Below are positions 1 through 7,767 of a DNA stretch of 64,000 bases, in pieces. The notes beneath the pieces are model-generated. The model ran no database searches, was not told the DNA's origin, and worked only from the letters and a program-made list of their open reading frames with translations. Location: NCBI GenBank assembly GCA_017962495.1, contig JAGCVH010000009.1:1-64000 (forward strand). Reading direction: 5' to 3'. The stretch comes from Bacteroidaceae bacterium. Lineage in GTDB: Bacteria; Bacteroidota; Bacteroidia; Bacteroidales; Bacteroidaceae. Positions within the stretch are counted from its first letter, which is position 1. Every line of letters begins with the position of its first letter. Both the position numbers and the translations under genes were made by a program.

Positions 1-2
1 AG

Positions 3-869
3 AACGTGGCAACCTTCATCAAGGAGTACAAGGTGGCTCTGCCTGCTGGCGAGCACATGCACTTCGAGCCAGGTTCATACGCACAGATCCGCATCCCTGC
101 ATTCGACTGCATCGACTATGACAAGGACTTCGACAAGTCACTCATCGGCGATACCTACTTGCCAGCATGGCAGAAGTTCGGCCTCTTCCCTCTCAAGTGT
201 AAGAACCCAGAGGCAACCGTCCGTGCTTACTCTATGGCCAACTATCCTGACGAGGGTGACATCATTACCCTGAACGTCCGTATTGCTACTCCTCCATTCA
301 AGCCGAAGGAGCAGGGTCCTGGCTTCCAGGATGTCAACCCTGGTATCGCATCTTCTTACATCTTCTCGCTCAAGCCTGGTGACAAGGTCATCATGTCAGG
401 CCCTTATGGCGAGTTCCGTCCTCAGTACGGCACTGGTCGCGAGATGATTTGGGTCGGTGGTGGTGCCGGTATGGCTCCTCTCCGTGCGCAGATCATGCAC
501 ATGCTCAAGGGTCACGGCATTGCCGACGAGGATCGCAAGCGTCCAATGCATTACTTCTATGGTGCGCGCGCTTTGGAGGAGATTCCATTCCTCGACGACT
601 TCCTCCAGTTGGAGAAGGACTTCCCGAACTTCCATTTCCACTTGGCACTCGACCGTCCAGATCCAAAGGCCGATGCAGCAGGCATCAAGTACACTCCAGG
701 CTTCGTAGCTCCTGTCATGGGCGATACCTACCTGAAGGCTCACGAGGCACCAGAAGACTGTGAGTACTACCTCTGCGGACCTCCAATGATGGCGAAAACC
801 GTGCTCGACCTCCTGCACTCACTCGGTGTTGAGGACGACATGATCCGCTTCGATAACTTTGGCGGTTAG
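3..869 (+). CDS. nqrF: NqrF, Na+-translocating NADH:quinone reductase subunit F (5' truncated by the window)
   Basis: This is the C-terminal 288 codons or so of the subunit that accepts electrons from NADH and passes them through FAD and a 2Fe-2S centre into the membrane Na+-NQR complex. The visible part holds the FAD-binding motif RAYSMANYP (about residues 73-81 of the visible part), the NADH-binding GGGAGMAPLR segment (about 149-158) and the terminal CGPPMM motif. The N-terminal membrane helix and ferredoxin cysteines lie outside the window. The frame is open at base 3, so the GTG at base 6 is an internal valine codon and not a start. It would be the last gene of an nqrA-F operon, because a terminator follows about 200 bases later. 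Identification is firm. Confidence 0.96.
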   Translation, partial: NVATFIKEYKVALPAGEHMHFEPGSYAQIRIPAFDCIDYDKDFDKSLIGDTYLPAWQKFGLFPLKCKNPEATVRAYSMANYPDEGDIITLNVRIATPPFKPKEQGPGFQDVNPGIASSYIFSLKPGDKVIMSGPYGEFRPQYGTGREMIWVGGGAGMAPLRAQIMHMLKGHGIADEDRKRPMHYFYGARALEEIPFLDDFLQLEKDFPNFHFHLALDRPDPKADAAGIKYTPGFVAPVMGDTYLKAHEAPEDCEYYLCGPPMMAKTVLDLLHSLGVEDDMIRFDNFGG

Positions 870-1071
870 CGAGAGCAGAGTGCTTTGCACTATGCAGACG
901 GGCATGTGATGAGTATTACCAAACTCGTTTGAAGTAATACAATTCACATGAACGTCAAGCAGAGGCTCAGAGCCTATGCCGAGCGCAGCCAAAGTCAACG
1001 AGTTAACTTTGGTGGGTAATTTCGGCGGATAATCATCAACGAAGTTATTTTCGATACCTTATTATATTATT

Positions 1072-1104
1072 AAGCGACACTCACAATGTGGGTGTCGCTT
1101 TTGT
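1072..1104 (+). terminator. Rho-independent terminator downstream of nqrF
   Basis: AAGCGACAC (1072-1080) pairs perfectly with GTGTCGCTT (1092-1100) around an 11-base loop, followed by TTTG. It is the first clear hairpin after nqrF and probably ends the nqr transcript. The 200 bases before it hold no gene. They contain low-complexity intergenic text and two degenerate echoes of the nqrF 3' end. Confidence 0.85.
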
Positions 1105-1206
1105 TTACCCATTCCGTTGCTGCATTTCGTACAGCCAGACATGCATTTCATACAAACGTTATAAAAAAATATCGCAATTCGTAACTCCTAATTCATAACT
1201 ATTTCT

Positions 1207-1214
1207 TATCTTTG
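1207..1214 (+). promoter_or_regulatory. Bacteroidetes-type -7 promoter box (TATCTTTG)
   Basis: TATCTTTG matches the TAnnTTTG consensus of the primary sigma factor of Bacteroidetes. It lies 5 bases before the first base of the structured RNA described next, as expected for its transcription start. No convincing -33 TTTG box is seen. It is also the only recognisable promoter upstream of the JAB/E2/E1/Clp gene run. Confidence 0.7.
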
Positions 1215-1218
1215 CCCT

Positions 1219-1516
1219 TGTCAACCTCAATACTTGCGTCTTGTGAGATCAAAGTGAGGGCGACACATACATTATAGAAAGGCGTATCTGTACGCTTTGG
1301 TTTTGACGATGTAAGAACTTCGCAAACTCGAACAGTTAGTCAAGAACAAAGCAACGAAGAACGCCCAGTGGGATGTATATATACCTATTTTTATATAGGA
1401 CTTTGTATATGCGTCATCGTGGGGCTTTCGGCGTTGTCTCGTTTCGACTAACTGGGCAATGCGAAGGCCTTTACATCGTGGAACGGGCAACAGACTGGCT
1501 CCACGTTTTTCTTTTT
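1219..1516 (+). ncRNA. Structured non-coding RNA of about 300 nt, family not identified
   Basis: Several long pairings can be read directly. A 5' hairpin forms from TGTC/CCTCA (1219-1222, 1225-1229) with TGAGG/GACA (1255-1259, 1262-1265). A small hairpin spans 1279-1297. A long interrupted rod then runs from 1307 to 1478: CGATGTAA with TTACATCG (1471-1478), CTTCGCA (1318-1324) with TGCGAAG (1460-1466), CAGTTAGTC (1333-1341) with GACTAACTG (1446-1454), AACG (1353-1356) with CGTT (1440-1443), and AACGCC (1360-1365) with GGCGTT (1430-1435). It ends in a terminator, CGTGGA/TCCACG (1477-1505), followed by T5CT5. The rod shape is reminiscent of 6S RNA, but that is only an analogy. It could be a free RNA, or a leader attenuating the gene at 1575. 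Confidence 0.8.
1477..1516 (+). terminator. Terminator of the structured RNA, possible attenuator for the downstream operon
   Basis: CGTGGA (1477-1482) pairs with TCCACG (1500-1505) and is followed by TTTTTCTTTTT (1506-1516). Its first two bases are shared with the 3' strand of the outermost rod helix, so the two helices compete slightly. The next start codon is only about 60 bases away, with a further 7-bp hairpin (1539-1560) between. Confidence 0.8.
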
Positions 1517-1574
1517 GTATGCATTAACCTTAAAAGCACTGCTTGATGGAGTCCAAGCAGAGAATTTTAATGCT

Positions 1575-2600
1575 ATGAATTGGAGGAAAAAAATCAGAAA
1601 TAAAAGATTATGGAATCCGTTTCAAAAAAATGGGGAACATCGAATTACGTTTGAGAAAGAAGGTTTTGTTTCTCATCTCTTGAACGATAACAAAAATGAG
1701 AATCAAAATTCTCAATTACTCCCAGCCTCTATAGCAATTATATATAAGAGTGAACTTGATTATATATCGCGTTGTATATTGGATTATACCAATATCGAGA
1801 CGGGAGGTCAATTGTTTGGATATTGGACGGCTGAAGATGTTCCTGTGGTTCTATATGCTATTGGTCCTGGCCCTCGAGCCAATCATCAGGTCGCCTTTTT
1901 CAATCAGGATATTGACTATCTAATTCATGTTGGCAGGCCAATTGTTGAACATTTTGGACTTCAGCATATTGGCGAGTGGCATTCTCATCACCAATTAGGC
2001 TTAGCACAGCCAAGTTCGCACGACGCAAATACAATGATGTCAACTATTCAGGAGAAGCATTTGGGAAAGTTTTTACTATGTATTGGTAATTGTACAAATA
2101 CGAGCAGCACATTAAACGCCTTCAATTTTTCGGAGTTCAATCAGAATTATGTGAAAGCAAAATGGTGCATAAAAGATATAAATAGCCCCTTCCGGGAAAA
2201 AATAGATAACGAATTGGCTCCATTCCTACTGCACCCCAAAACGAAAGTGGGTAATATGGACAATTTATATCTCGTGAATATACAACAGAATCTTCCACCT
2301 GAATATAAAGATTCATATTGGTTTAGCATTAAAGAAAATCGCCAGATACTAAAACAAATAATGGATACATTGGGGCAATGTACGATTCAACAAGATAAGG
2401 ATGGCTTTATATATCTAATAAGGGAATATGGTGATGTAGTTGATACAATCTTTTTTCCTGACGGATTTCCACAGCAAGCCCCACGTGTTATGCGTCCTCA
2501 TACTGATAATTCTATTATAGAATCAAGTGTTTCTTGGAATTATACTGGAGATATCTATAATGATTTTATTAACTATTATAATCAAACTATTGGCCTATGA
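1575..2600 (+). CDS. JAMM/JAB-domain metallopeptidase (deubiquitinase-like) with C-terminal E2-fold-like region
   Basis: The protein has about 341 residues. The JAB/MPN zinc-peptidase signature is complete: the glutamate of ETGGQLFG (about E75), then HSH (136-138) and S-x-x-D (S147, D150) in EWHSHH...PSSHD. The spacing HSHx8SxxD is one residue longer than in Rpn11. This family removes ubiquitin-like modifiers or trims their C-termini. Residues about 245-341 contain a segment, FFPDGFPQQAPRV, that resembles the strand and 'FP-P-PP-V' signature of UBC/RWD folds, without an evident catalytic cysteine; that is inference. I chose the ATG at 1575 over the in-frame ATG at 1515, because the latter would lie in the terminator of the upstream RNA. 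The stop overlaps the next start (ATGA), so translation is probably coupled. Confidence 0.82.
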   Translation: MNWRKKIRNKRLWNPFQKNGEHRITFEKEGFVSHLLNDNKNENQNSQLLPASIAIIYKSELDYISRCILDYTNIETGGQLFGYWTAEDVPVVLYAIGPGPRANHQVAFFNQDIDYLIHVGRPIVEHFGLQHIGEWHSHHQLGLAQPSSHDANTMMSTIQEKHLGKFLLCIGNCTNTSSTLNAFNFSEFNQNYVKAKWCIKDINSPFREKIDNELAPFLLHPKTKVGNMDNLYLVNIQQNLPPEYKDSYWFSIKENRQILKQIMDTLGQCTIQQDKDGFIYLIREYGDVVDTIFFPDGFPQQAPRVMRPHTDNSIIESSVSWNYTGDIYNDFINYYNQTIGL

Positions 2601-3025
2601 TGACACCAGAGAGATTACAAGCAGAAAAGGATGTTTTGAAAAGGAAATTACCTTGTTACGATTATCGTTTCTTAGATATGGAAACTTCCAAACCTTACAT
2701 TGTTTTGCCCGCCAAAACAAACAGGGGTAACATTTATACAATTAGAATAGAATTAGATGAGTTTCCCAATGAGATACCTAAAGCATTTGTGACAAAGATG
2801 CTAAAAACAAAGTTGGGAAAAGAAATGAATGATTGTAGTGCCTCAATGCATACCCTAACAAGTGAACATGGCTACACAAGAATATGCCATTATGGATATA
2901 GCTCTTGGACACCAATGGTTTCTCTGTATAAAATATATGTGAAATGTCGTCTTTGGTTAGAGATGTATGAACTCCATTTACAAACAGGACATAATATGGA
3001 TTACTATTTAAACCATCAAGAATAA
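2597..3025 (+). CDS. E2 (ubiquitin-conjugating)-like protein
   Basis: A 142-residue protein with the layout of a prokaryotic E2. An N-terminal helix (ERLQAEKDVLKRKL) is followed by strands and a proline-bearing FPNEIPKAFV segment comparable with the 'FP-P-PP' strand. Then come H85, the presumed catalytic C97 in GYTRICHYG, and W104-T-P106, which correspond to the canonical HPN...GxICL...WSP signature. A C-terminal helical region follows. Such proteins receive an activated modifier from an E1 and pass it to a target. It overlaps the JAB gene by 4 bases and lies upstream of an E1-like gene, which strongly supports the assignment. Two adjacent ATG codons (2597, 2600) are possible starts. I did not see a zinc or RING domain. 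Confidence 0.78.
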   Translation: MMTPERLQAEKDVLKRKLPCYDYRFLDMETSKPYIVLPAKTNRGNIYTIRIELDEFPNEIPKAFVTKMLKTKLGKEMNDCSASMHTLTSEHGYTRICHYGYSSWTPMVSLYKIYVKCRLWLEMYELHLQTGHNMDYYLNHQE

Positions 3026-3026
3026 T

Positions 3027-3200
3027 ATGGACTGCATAAAAGATTCCTTGGAAAAAAAGGGGTTACAGAAAGAAGAACTACTACTCTTTAATCCCAAAGC
3101 GCCCCAAATATATTTTAACCCAGTAACAGGCGAATTCGAGCAGATAGCAAAAGAGCTGACTCATGAAGGAGTTGTTGTTACTGAATTGACAATGAATTAA
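3027..3200 (+). CDS. 57-aa tag-motif peptide, paralogue 1
   Basis: The ATG at 3027 opens just after the E2 stop codon. The product is acidic and probably unstructured. Its second half holds FNPVTGEFE (residues 30-38), and the 26 residues from there match the next small gene at 19 positions. No glycine-glycine tail, Cys pair or membrane segment is present, so it is not an obvious ubiquitin-like modifier. Its position between E2 and E1 genes suggests a substrate, modifier or adaptor of the conjugation machinery, but this is inference. The same motif occurs at the N-termini of the proteins encoded at 7301 and 7768. Confidence 0.72.
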   Translation: MDCIKDSLEKKGLQKEELLLFNPKAPQIYFNPVTGEFEQIAKELTHEGVVVTELTMN

Positions 3201-3244
3201 TAAAAACGAAAAGTCAAAAGTGGATTTTAAATATATCATATGTT

Positions 3245-3424
3245 ATGAACGAACAAGAATTAGAAAGATTTGGCCAACAAATCAAAAGACAGGGAGAAAA
3301 TCAGGGTGGCACAATGACTCAGTTAGTATATAATCCCGTAACAGGCGAATTCGAGCAGGTAGCCAAAGGGCAGGCTCATGAAGGAGATGTTGTTACTGAA
3401 ATGACGGAAAAAGGTTTTGCTTAA
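3245..3424 (+). CDS. 59-aa tag-motif peptide, paralogue 2
   Basis: The product begins MNEQELERFGQQIKRQG and carries YNPVTGEFE at residues 29-37, followed by a stretch nearly identical to paralogue 1. The DNA of the two shared segments is almost identical too, so they look like a fairly recent tandem duplication whose N-termini differ. An internal ATG directly before the motif (codon 24) could also initiate. It ends 5 bases before the E1-like gene and should be co-translated with it. No known domain; the function is unknown. Confidence 0.72.
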   Translation: MNEQELERFGQQIKRQGENQGGTMTQLVYNPVTGEFEQVAKGQAHEGDVVTEMTEKGFA

Positions 3425-3429
3425 GTATC

Positions 3430-4701
3430 ATGGAAGAACTACCTATTATTTACATTGATAAGGAGGAACTGAAAGAGTTCTGTTCACAGGATTTATCTGA
3501 AAAAGAGGGCATCTCCTATGAGTGGGAAAAAGAGCAGGTTGTTCATATAAAGTTGAATCCGAGCCTGCATTCCTTTGGCAGAATTGGTAAAGTCGCATTT
3601 CAGAGGGGAGATTTTCCGTTCCCCTATGGGCAAAGTGTACCTTGGATAAAAGATGAATTTTCCTATATTGTTTATGTCCTCGATGAAAATACGGCCAGAG
3701 TATTTGAAGTTGTGGAAGGAAGACTAATAGAGAAAAAATTATATTATATTCCGTCGAAGGATGATTTATATTCTCGGAGTAAGGGTATCCTTGAGGTAAA
3801 CATCTTGGAATCTAAGCGTGTGATGATTGTGGGCTTAGGTAGTTTTGGCTCTCAAATAGCTATAGAACTAGCAAAGGCAGGAGTTGGTAGTTTCTCTTTA
3901 TTTGACTTTGATAGGATAGAATTGCATAATCTTGCCAGACATACTTGTACAATCAAGGACTTAGGCAGATTAAAGACGGATGCTATCTATGACGCTATTG
4001 TAGGAAAGAATCCATACGCACATGTAGATAAGTTTCCAATTGACATCAATAAAAACATACCATTATTAAATGAGGAAATCTCAAAGGCTGACATAGTGAT
4101 TTGTGCTACCGACAACAACAAAAGCAGATTCAATATCTCAGAAGAATTGGTAAAGCAACAGAAGTTAGGAATCTTTGGACGTGCGGTTACGAGGGCTGAA
4201 GGCGGTGACATCTTTAGATATGTGCCAGGTGGACCTTGTTATTGCTGTCTAATTGGCACTGAATGGTATGACACTTCTGCAGAAGAGATAACTAATATAG
4301 GGTCGGGAAGACGAAATGGGCAAATTCCAGCTTATGTTTCAGATGAAGATGCCGATGCCGTAGTGCAAGTTGGCCTTTCATCTGATATTGAGCCCATCTG
4401 TAATTTAATGGTTAAATTGACATTAATGGAACTATCTAGAGGTGAAGACTCCGGCATTTCATGTTTAGAAGATGAATTAGTGTATGATTATTACATGTGG
4501 GCAAACAGACGCGAACGCAGGCATGTCAATTGGGCACCGCTTCCCAATGCTGGGAATAGACCTACGATATTGCGTTGGTATGGAGCTTATATTAAGAAAG
4601 TAGAAGATTGTCCCCTTTGTTCTCATCATATTGTTCTTGATGAGGGAGAAGAATATGAAGCAAAACTTGGCGAAATGACAGACATGAAAGATGTTGATTA
4701 A
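3430..4701 (+). CDS. ThiF/E1-superfamily adenylating enzyme with extra N-terminal domain
   Basis: A 423-residue protein. The first 125 residues or so are a domain I do not recognise. The Rossmann-like E1 core follows: the ATP-binding glycine motif IVGLGSFG (133-140), the acidic DFDRIELHNLAR segment (159-170) typical of this family, and ICATDNN (224-230). Two CxxC pairs (C270/C273 and C394/C397) probably bind the structural zinc seen in MoeB/ThiF proteins. Members adenylate the C-terminus of a ubiquitin-like protein and may form a thioester. The neighbouring E2 and JAB genes point to a conjugation pathway, not thiamine or molybdopterin synthesis. The modifier itself is not obvious in the window. 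Confidence 0.88.
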   Translation: MEELPIIYIDKEELKEFCSQDLSEKEGISYEWEKEQVVHIKLNPSLHSFGRIGKVAFQRGDFPFPYGQSVPWIKDEFSYIVYVLDENTARVFEVVEGRLIEKKLYYIPSKDDLYSRSKGILEVNILESKRVMIVGLGSFGSQIAIELAKAGVGSFSLFDFDRIELHNLARHTCTIKDLGRLKTDAIYDAIVGKNPYAHVDKFPIDINKNIPLLNEEISKADIVICATDNNKSRFNISEELVKQQKLGIFGRAVTRAEGGDIFRYVPGGPCYCCLIGTEWYDTSAEEITNIGSGRRNGQIPAYVSDEDADAVVQVGLSSDIEPICNLMVKLTLMELSRGEDSGISCLEDELVYDYYMWANRRERRHVNWAPLPNAGNRPTILRWYGAYIKKVEDCPLCSHHIVLDEGEEYEAKLGEMTDMKDVD

Positions 4702-4715
4702 TTAAAAGGGAGATA

Positions 4716-7301
4716 ATGGATTACTCAAAATTCACACCTAAGGCGAGGAGCACCATATCACGAGCCTATAGCTTAGCTCAAAGTTGCAGTTATGTAGAAG
4801 TAACTCCTTCCATATTGATGGTTGCGACAATTCAGGAATCGCGAGATATGGTGTTCTTTCTCCTACAACAGATGGAAGTCGATAAAGTGGCCTTTTGTCA
4901 GTCTGTTAGTGAAAAATTAGGAGAAATTGCCCAGCAACAGAATTGTCGGCCAGAGGCTTCCGATACATTATATGATATATTACAGCAATCATTGCTCTTG
5001 TCATCGGAAACAGGAGCAGCATTAACAGGAGTGGAACATTTGTTCTGGGCTTTTGCAAAGGTGGAGAATGAATTATTGGATGTTTTCCGCCAATATGACA
5101 TTAGGGAGGCGCGAATAATAGAGGCTGTTCGTGTCTATCGTAATGGTAATATCGAAAATCAGCAAAGTATTACAGAGCAACAAGATAATTTGAGAACATT
5201 AGGTAAATATGCACGAAATCTGAATACATTAGCTGCAGATGGAAGTATTGAATCTTCTATCGGACGCGACGAGGAAGTTAGAAGAATTTTGCAGATTCTT
5301 TCTCGCAAAACAAAAAACAATCCAATACTTGTTGGCGAACCTGGTACTGGAAAAACCGCAATAGTAGAAGGTCTTGCACACCGTATTGTTAGAGGTGATG
5401 TGCCACAAGATATGCAAGGATTAAAGATATACTCCTTGGATTTATCTTTGCTGATTGCAGGTGCAAGTATGCAGGGAGAATTTGAGGAACGCCTAAAGTC
5501 TGTAATAGAGGAGGTGAAATCAGATAGTAACATTGTGCTATTTATTGATGAAATTCATCTTCTTATCGGTGCAGGTCGCAGTTCTGGTGCCATGGATGCC
5601 GCAAATATTATTAAACCAGAGTTGGCGAGAGGAGAAATAAAAATAATTGGAGCAACGACATTTGATGAATATCGGAAATATGTAGAATCGGACAAAGCCT
5701 TTGCGAGACGTCTTCAAAAGATTATAGTTGATGAGCCAGACGAAGAATCTTCCATAGCAATTATCCGTGGCATCAAGTCGAGATTCGAGACCCATCATCG
5801 GATTAAGATTCTTGACGAATCTGTAGTTTCTGCCGTAAAACTATCTATTAGATATATCACAGATCGTTTTTTGCCGGACAAAGCAATAGATATTCTTGAT
5901 GAGGCTGCTTCGCGAATGCGAATGGAACGGGCTTCTGTTCCTGAGGAACTAGATGATCTTACGCGCACTATTCGATGTAAAGAGATAGAAAGACAATCTA
6001 TCATACAAGATGGTGTTACAAATCCCCAAGCCGTGGAATCTTTGAATCTAGAAATTGCAGAATTGCGAGAGAAAGAGAACACTTTAAATGCCAAATGGCA
6101 AAACGAACGACAACAATTCGAATTGCTTCAGTCTCTTCAGGACAAGTTGGAGAGTTATAAGATTAACAGAGAACAGGAAGAACATATTAACCATTTTGAG
6201 GAGGCGGCAATCCTTCAAAGGCGTATTGAAGACACAAAAAGGCAAATCGATGCATGCTTACAAGAAATCGCAGAAGATGATAATCCGCTGCTAAGGTTGT
6301 CCTTAAACGAAAACGATATAAGAAAAGTCATTACCGCCTGGACGGGTATTCCCGTGGAAACTCTAAAAGAGGATGAAGCCCAACAACTTCTTCTTTTAGA
6401 AAGTAATTTGCAGCGGTCGGTTATTGGGCAAGATGAAGCGGTTCATGCAGTAGCCAATATTGTAAGACGTAATAGAATTGGTTTTGCAGATGCTAATAAG
6501 CCCATAGGCTCTTTTTTATTTTTAGGCACGACTGGTGTTGGAAAAACGGAATTGGCAAAAATGCTGGCTACTTATCTTTTTCATAGTCCTGATATGATGA
6601 TTCGAATTGATATGAGTGAATATCAGCAAGAACATTCCGTATCTCGTTTGTTTGGCGCACCTCCAGGATACGTGGGCTATGATCAAGGAGGCCAGTTGAC
6701 AGAAGCCGTTAGAAGAAAACCATACAGTGTCATACTGCTTGACGAAATAGAGAAGGCTCACCCCAAAGTTTTTGAAACTCTATTGCAAGTTTTGGACGAA
6801 GGAAGAATGACTGATGGTCAAGGACATTTAATAGATTTCAAAAATACAATTGTGATAATGACATCAAACTTAGGTGCAGCACTTATTGCTGAAAATATTG
6901 GGAGAGTTGATTTTATTGAGGTCATACCGACCTTAAAATATCAGATAACCCAAATGATGAAACAGAAAATATCATCCGAGTTTGTAAATAGAATTGATGA
7001 GATTGTTTTGTTTAATCCCCTTTCAGTAGAGGTGATTAAGAACATAGTTTATTTGCAATTAACAAGATTGAAAGAGAAACTTAGGAAGAACGGCATCGAT
7101 ATTTCTTTCGATGATAGTGTGGTAGATTATCTTGTTCAAGTTGGATATGAACCAGAGATGGGAGCAAGACCTGTCAAGAGAGCTATTGACAAGTTTGTTG
7201 TTGACCCACTTACTCAGTCTTTATTAGCAGGTGAGGTATCCAGAGACACTTCTATTAATGTAATATTATATGCTAATAACCTCAAATTTGAAAACAAGTG
7301 A
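4716..7301 (+). CDS. ClpB-like double AAA+ ATPase (Hsp100 paralogue)
   Basis: An 861-residue protein, the length of ClpB. A Clp N-domain covers about 1-145. The first AAA+ module has Walker A GEPGTGKT (207-214) and Walker B LFIDEIH. A middle coiled-coil segment follows (about 410-530). The second module has Walker A GTTGVGKT (about 604-611), the pore loop GYVG and Walker B VILLDEIEKAHP. No IGL/IGF-type ClpP docking loop is evident, so it likely threads or remodels proteins without degrading them. Its N-domain has diverged from housekeeping ClpB. It lies 14 bases after the E1-like gene and overlaps the next gene, so it is part of the accessory run. A ClpV role is less likely because no other type VI secretion gene is nearby. 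Confidence 0.9.
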   Translation: MDYSKFTPKARSTISRAYSLAQSCSYVEVTPSILMVATIQESRDMVFFLLQQMEVDKVAFCQSVSEKLGEIAQQQNCRPEASDTLYDILQQSLLLSSETGAALTGVEHLFWAFAKVENELLDVFRQYDIREARIIEAVRVYRNGNIENQQSITEQQDNLRTLGKYARNLNTLAADGSIESSIGRDEEVRRILQILSRKTKNNPILVGEPGTGKTAIVEGLAHRIVRGDVPQDMQGLKIYSLDLSLLIAGASMQGEFEERLKSVIEEVKSDSNIVLFIDEIHLLIGAGRSSGAMDAANIIKPELARGEIKIIGATTFDEYRKYVESDKAFARRLQKIIVDEPDEESSIAIIRGIKSRFETHHRIKILDESVVSAVKLSIRYITDRFLPDKAIDILDEAASRMRMERASVPEELDDLTRTIRCKEIERQSIIQDGVTNPQAVESLNLEIAELREKENTLNAKWQNERQQFELLQSLQDKLESYKINREQEEHINHFEEAAILQRRIEDTKRQIDACLQEIAEDDNPLLRLSLNENDIRKVITAWTGIPVETLKEDEAQQLLLLESNLQRSVIGQDEAVHAVANIVRRNRIGFADANKPIGSFLFLGTTGVGKTELAKMLATYLFHSPDMMIRIDMSEYQQEHSVSRLFGAPPGYVGYDQGGQLTEAVRRKPYSVILLDEIEKAHPKVFETLLQVLDEGRMTDGQGHLIDFKNTIVIMTSNLGAALIAENIGRVDFIEVIPTLKYQITQMMKQKISSEFVNRIDEIVLFNPLSVEVIKNIVYLQLTRLKEKLRKNGIDISFDDSVVDYLVQVGYEPEMGARPVKRAIDKFVVDPLTQSLLAGEVSRDTSINVILYANNLKFENK

Positions 7302-7738
7302 TGACAAATCTTAGATATAATGAGAAAACCGGAGAATTTGAGGCGATTGAAAACACTTCTATTCAAAAAATAGCTTCATCTCCCATTACAGATGCATCAT
7401 ATTTTTATTTAGAGGGTTACCCTCGTCCTTTTCAATATTCACAATTGAAAAGAATGAATATTCCGTCAAATATTAGAATAAGGAGAATGTTGGAATACAC
7501 ATGGCATAGTCTTGATTATTTTGGACTTACTGGCCTCCTCGATAGAAATAAAAGAAAAGTTGTTGCAAATAAAGCACAGGTAGAGTCTATATTTATGAGT
7601 CAAATTGTAGATTCATCATATTACTATATTGAGGGAAATTCGATTCCATACAGAGGAAATCAAATAAAACAAATGAGGTTAGCAAAAGGTGTTAAAATAA
7701 GAAAAATGCTAACAAATAAATGGAGTGTGGTTATATAA
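7301..7738 (+). CDS. Tag-motif protein with two internal repeats, unknown function
   Basis: A 145-residue protein starting at the ATG that overlaps the Clp stop codon (TGATG). The motif YNEKTGEFE sits at residues 6-14. Two copies of a roughly 43-residue unit follow, at 27-69 and 100-142. Both have the pattern D-(A/S)-SY-(F/Y)-Y-(L/I)-EG, then a basic segment ending (R/K)-(R/K)-ML-x-x-x-W. No signal peptide or membrane helix is seen, so it is expected to be cytoplasmic. The family is not recognised. The shared N-terminal motif and strict coupling to the Clp gene suggest it is a partner or client of that ATPase (inference). Confidence 0.75.
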   Translation: MTNLRYNEKTGEFEAIENTSIQKIASSPITDASYFYLEGYPRPFQYSQLKRMNIPSNIRIRRMLEYTWHSLDYFGLTGLLDRNKRKVVANKAQVESIFMSQIVDSSYYYIEGNSIPYRGNQIKQMRLAKGVKIRKMLTNKWSVVI

Positions 7739-7767
7739 TATAGTTAAAATAATGTATAGTTTGTAAT

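Noticed and set aside
1272-1490. 72-codon minus-strand ORF beginning MPVPRCKGLRIAQLV
   Set aside because: It lies antisense to the long rod of the structured RNA, and its sequence is fully explained by that base pairing. Similar ORFs in databases, if present, are likely mis-annotations of the same RNA.
4716-7301. ClpV of a type VI secretion system
   Set aside because: No sheath, hub or baseplate gene is found anywhere in the island, and the neighbours are conjugation-type genes.
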